NCBI GenBank assembly: GCA_025455595.1
Contig: JALOMD010000222.1
Span: 1 to 5,838 of the forward strand
Length of the DNA stretch: 5,838 nt
Direction: 5' to 3'
From: Cytophagales bacterium
GTDB lineage: Bacteria; Bacteroidota; Bacteroidia; Cytophagales; 172606-1
The position numbers were made by a program, and so were the translations under genes. Of this stretch, positions 4,924 through 5,838 are shown piece after piece. Each line of letters opens with the position of its first letter. Position 1 is the stretch's first letter. The notes beneath the pieces are model-generated. The model was not told where the DNA came from. It did not search any database and was given only the letters and a program-made list of their open reading frames with translations.

Positions 4924-5838
4924 TCAATTCACATCTTTCCCTTGTTCCAAGGTTTTGATCATGTTTTCCAGTGCCGCCTTATTGTTTGAATCGGGAGCTT
5001 TCGGCAGGGCTGCCTTGGCGAATTTCAGGGCATTTTTGTAATCGCCCGTTGCAGAAAAGCCGCGTACCAATCCCATTGCCGTGGTGAATTCGCTGGGGTG
5101 CTTCTTGGCGTTCATCTGGAAGACGGCCAAGGCTTCTTTCGGTTGTTTCAGGGCTATCAATTGCCGGGCGTACTGATGGATTTCCGTGACGTTGCCCATC
5201 GGCATGGCCTCTTTCATCAGCGTGGCGGCTTCGGCGGATTGTCCGGTGAGTTCGAGGATGCGGGCCTTGGTGCGTAACGTGGTGAAATTCTTCTGTCCGA
5301 TGAACGTGCCGTTGATGGCCGTGCTGGCCCAGTTCAACGCTTCGGGCAGGTTGGTGTTGTGGTCGGCGCAGAAATTGGCGGCCTGCGTCCACGCCTGCCA
5401 CGTGAAACCCTTGTCGGTGCGGAGTTCGTGGCGGAACGAGGCCAGTTGGGTTTTCACCAAGTCGGTTTCCACTTTGAAGGGAATCGTGAGTTTCTCCCAC
5501 GTCAGCGCAACTATCGCCGAGTTGTCGGTTTGGTCGGTGAATGCGTAGGTGAGGCGTTCGATGCTTTCGGTGCGTTTCACGGTTTTCACGTTCACGCGCA
5601 GCGCGTCTTCGGCGGGGTCGTAGAAATAGCTGCCCCACGAGGTGCTGTTTTTGGAGAAAATGACCGTGGCCGCGCCGTCTTCGAGGGCCATGAACAGGCC
5701 GTATTTGCCCGCCGGAAGGTCTTTGCCTTCCACTTTCACGTCGGTGCTGAAGGCGATGGTGGTGTTTTCGTTGGCTCCGGCCCGCCACGGCGCGGCCTTG
5801 CTGGTGCCGAAACCGAGGTCTTTGAAGCCGTAATGGGC
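4924..5838 (-). CDS. DUF2911 protein with TPR-like C-terminal region, N-terminus outside the window (partial)
   Basis: The frame is open from the right edge of the window to TGA at 4926-4924, giving 304 residues; GTG and other internal starts are not the real start because the domain already begins at the edge. Residues about 1-125 fit DUF2911: HYGFKDLGFGTSKAAPWRAG with ANENTTI, then DLPAGKYGLFMAL, then FSKNSTSWGSYFYDPAEDAL. Residues about 130-300 are helical and repeat-like, with TPR-type signatures such as TLRTKARILELTGQSAEAA, IHQYARQLIALKQPKEALAV and GFSATGDYKNALKFAKAAL. DUF2911 proteins are widespread in Bacteroidota and normally carry an N-terminal signal peptide, which would lie beyond the window; their function is not known to me. 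The TPR-like part suggests protein-protein contact. The palindrome cassette at 4845-4920 follows directly. Confidence 0.9.
   Translation of the reverse strand, partial: AHYGFKDLGFGTSKAAPWRAGANENTTIAFSTDVKVEGKDLPAGKYGLFMALEDGAATVIFSKNSTSWGSYFYDPAEDALRVNVKTVKRTESIERLTYAFTDQTDNSAIVALTWEKLTIPFKVETDLVKTQLASFRHELRTDKGFTWQAWTQAANFCADHNTNLPEALNWASTAINGTFIGQKNFTTLRTKARILELTGQSAEAATLMKEAMPMGNVTEIHQYARQLIALKQPKEALAVFQMNAKKHPSEFTTAMGLVRGFSATGDYKNALKFAKAALPKAPDSNNKAALENMIKTLEQGKDVN

Noticed and set aside
4979..5788. 269-codon frame on the same strand as the DUF2911 gene
   Set aside because: Its translation is extremely rich in Arg, His, Gln and Pro with no fold-like pattern, typical of a shifted frame of a GC-rich-third-position gene.

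Overview
The window looks like chromosomal DNA of a member of the Bacteroidota, probably a Cytophagia- or Saprospiria-type bacterium; genus not determinable. The evidence is the protein set (a DUF2911 protein with a TPR-like tail, a DUF4142 lipoprotein with an acidic run after the lipid-modified Cys, an exported imidazolonepropionase-like amidohydrolase), the absence of Shine-Dalgarno sequences before the starts, and gaps rich in palindromes. Coding DNA is of moderate GC, while the gaps and the first ~250 bases are AT-rich.

Layout: (1) 1-252, the 3' end of a small two-helix membrane protein of unknown function, on +. (2) 253-812, a gap with a very long inverted repeat (289-546; two 85-nt arms with 3 mismatches, 88-nt loop) and then a leader with a possible promoter. 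(3) 813-2546, a complete secreted amidohydrolase with an extra C-terminal SnoaL/NTF2-like domain, on +. (4) 2547-2991, a gap between convergent genes with two related hairpins, a strong bidirectional terminator-like palindrome (2659-2699) and a cluster of four different palindromes (2784-2920). (5) 2992-3639, a DUF4142 lipoprotein on -, with a candidate promoter at 3720-3750. (6) 4049-4495, a two-repeat tautomerase-superfamily protein on -. (7) 4496-4923, a gap almost filled by structured repeats: two hairpins of the CGTTTT...AAAACG type, a nested array of four palindromic units (4620-4781), and a second cassette related to the one at 2784-2920. (8) 4924-5838, the C-terminal 304 residues of a DUF2911 plus TPR-like protein on -, running off the right edge.

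The genes do not form an obvious pathway or operon: each is separated from the next by more than 350 bases and seems to be its own unit. Three products carry or are expected to carry export signals (amidohydrolase and DUF4142 seen; DUF2911 start not visible). No defence system, reverse transcriptase, transposase, recombinase, CRISPR array or RNA gene was recognised. The most unusual content is non-coding: at least four families of palindromic repeats, one with compensatory base changes between its copies (4620-4781), and one found as two differently filled cassettes with matching ends (2784-2920 and 4845-4920).
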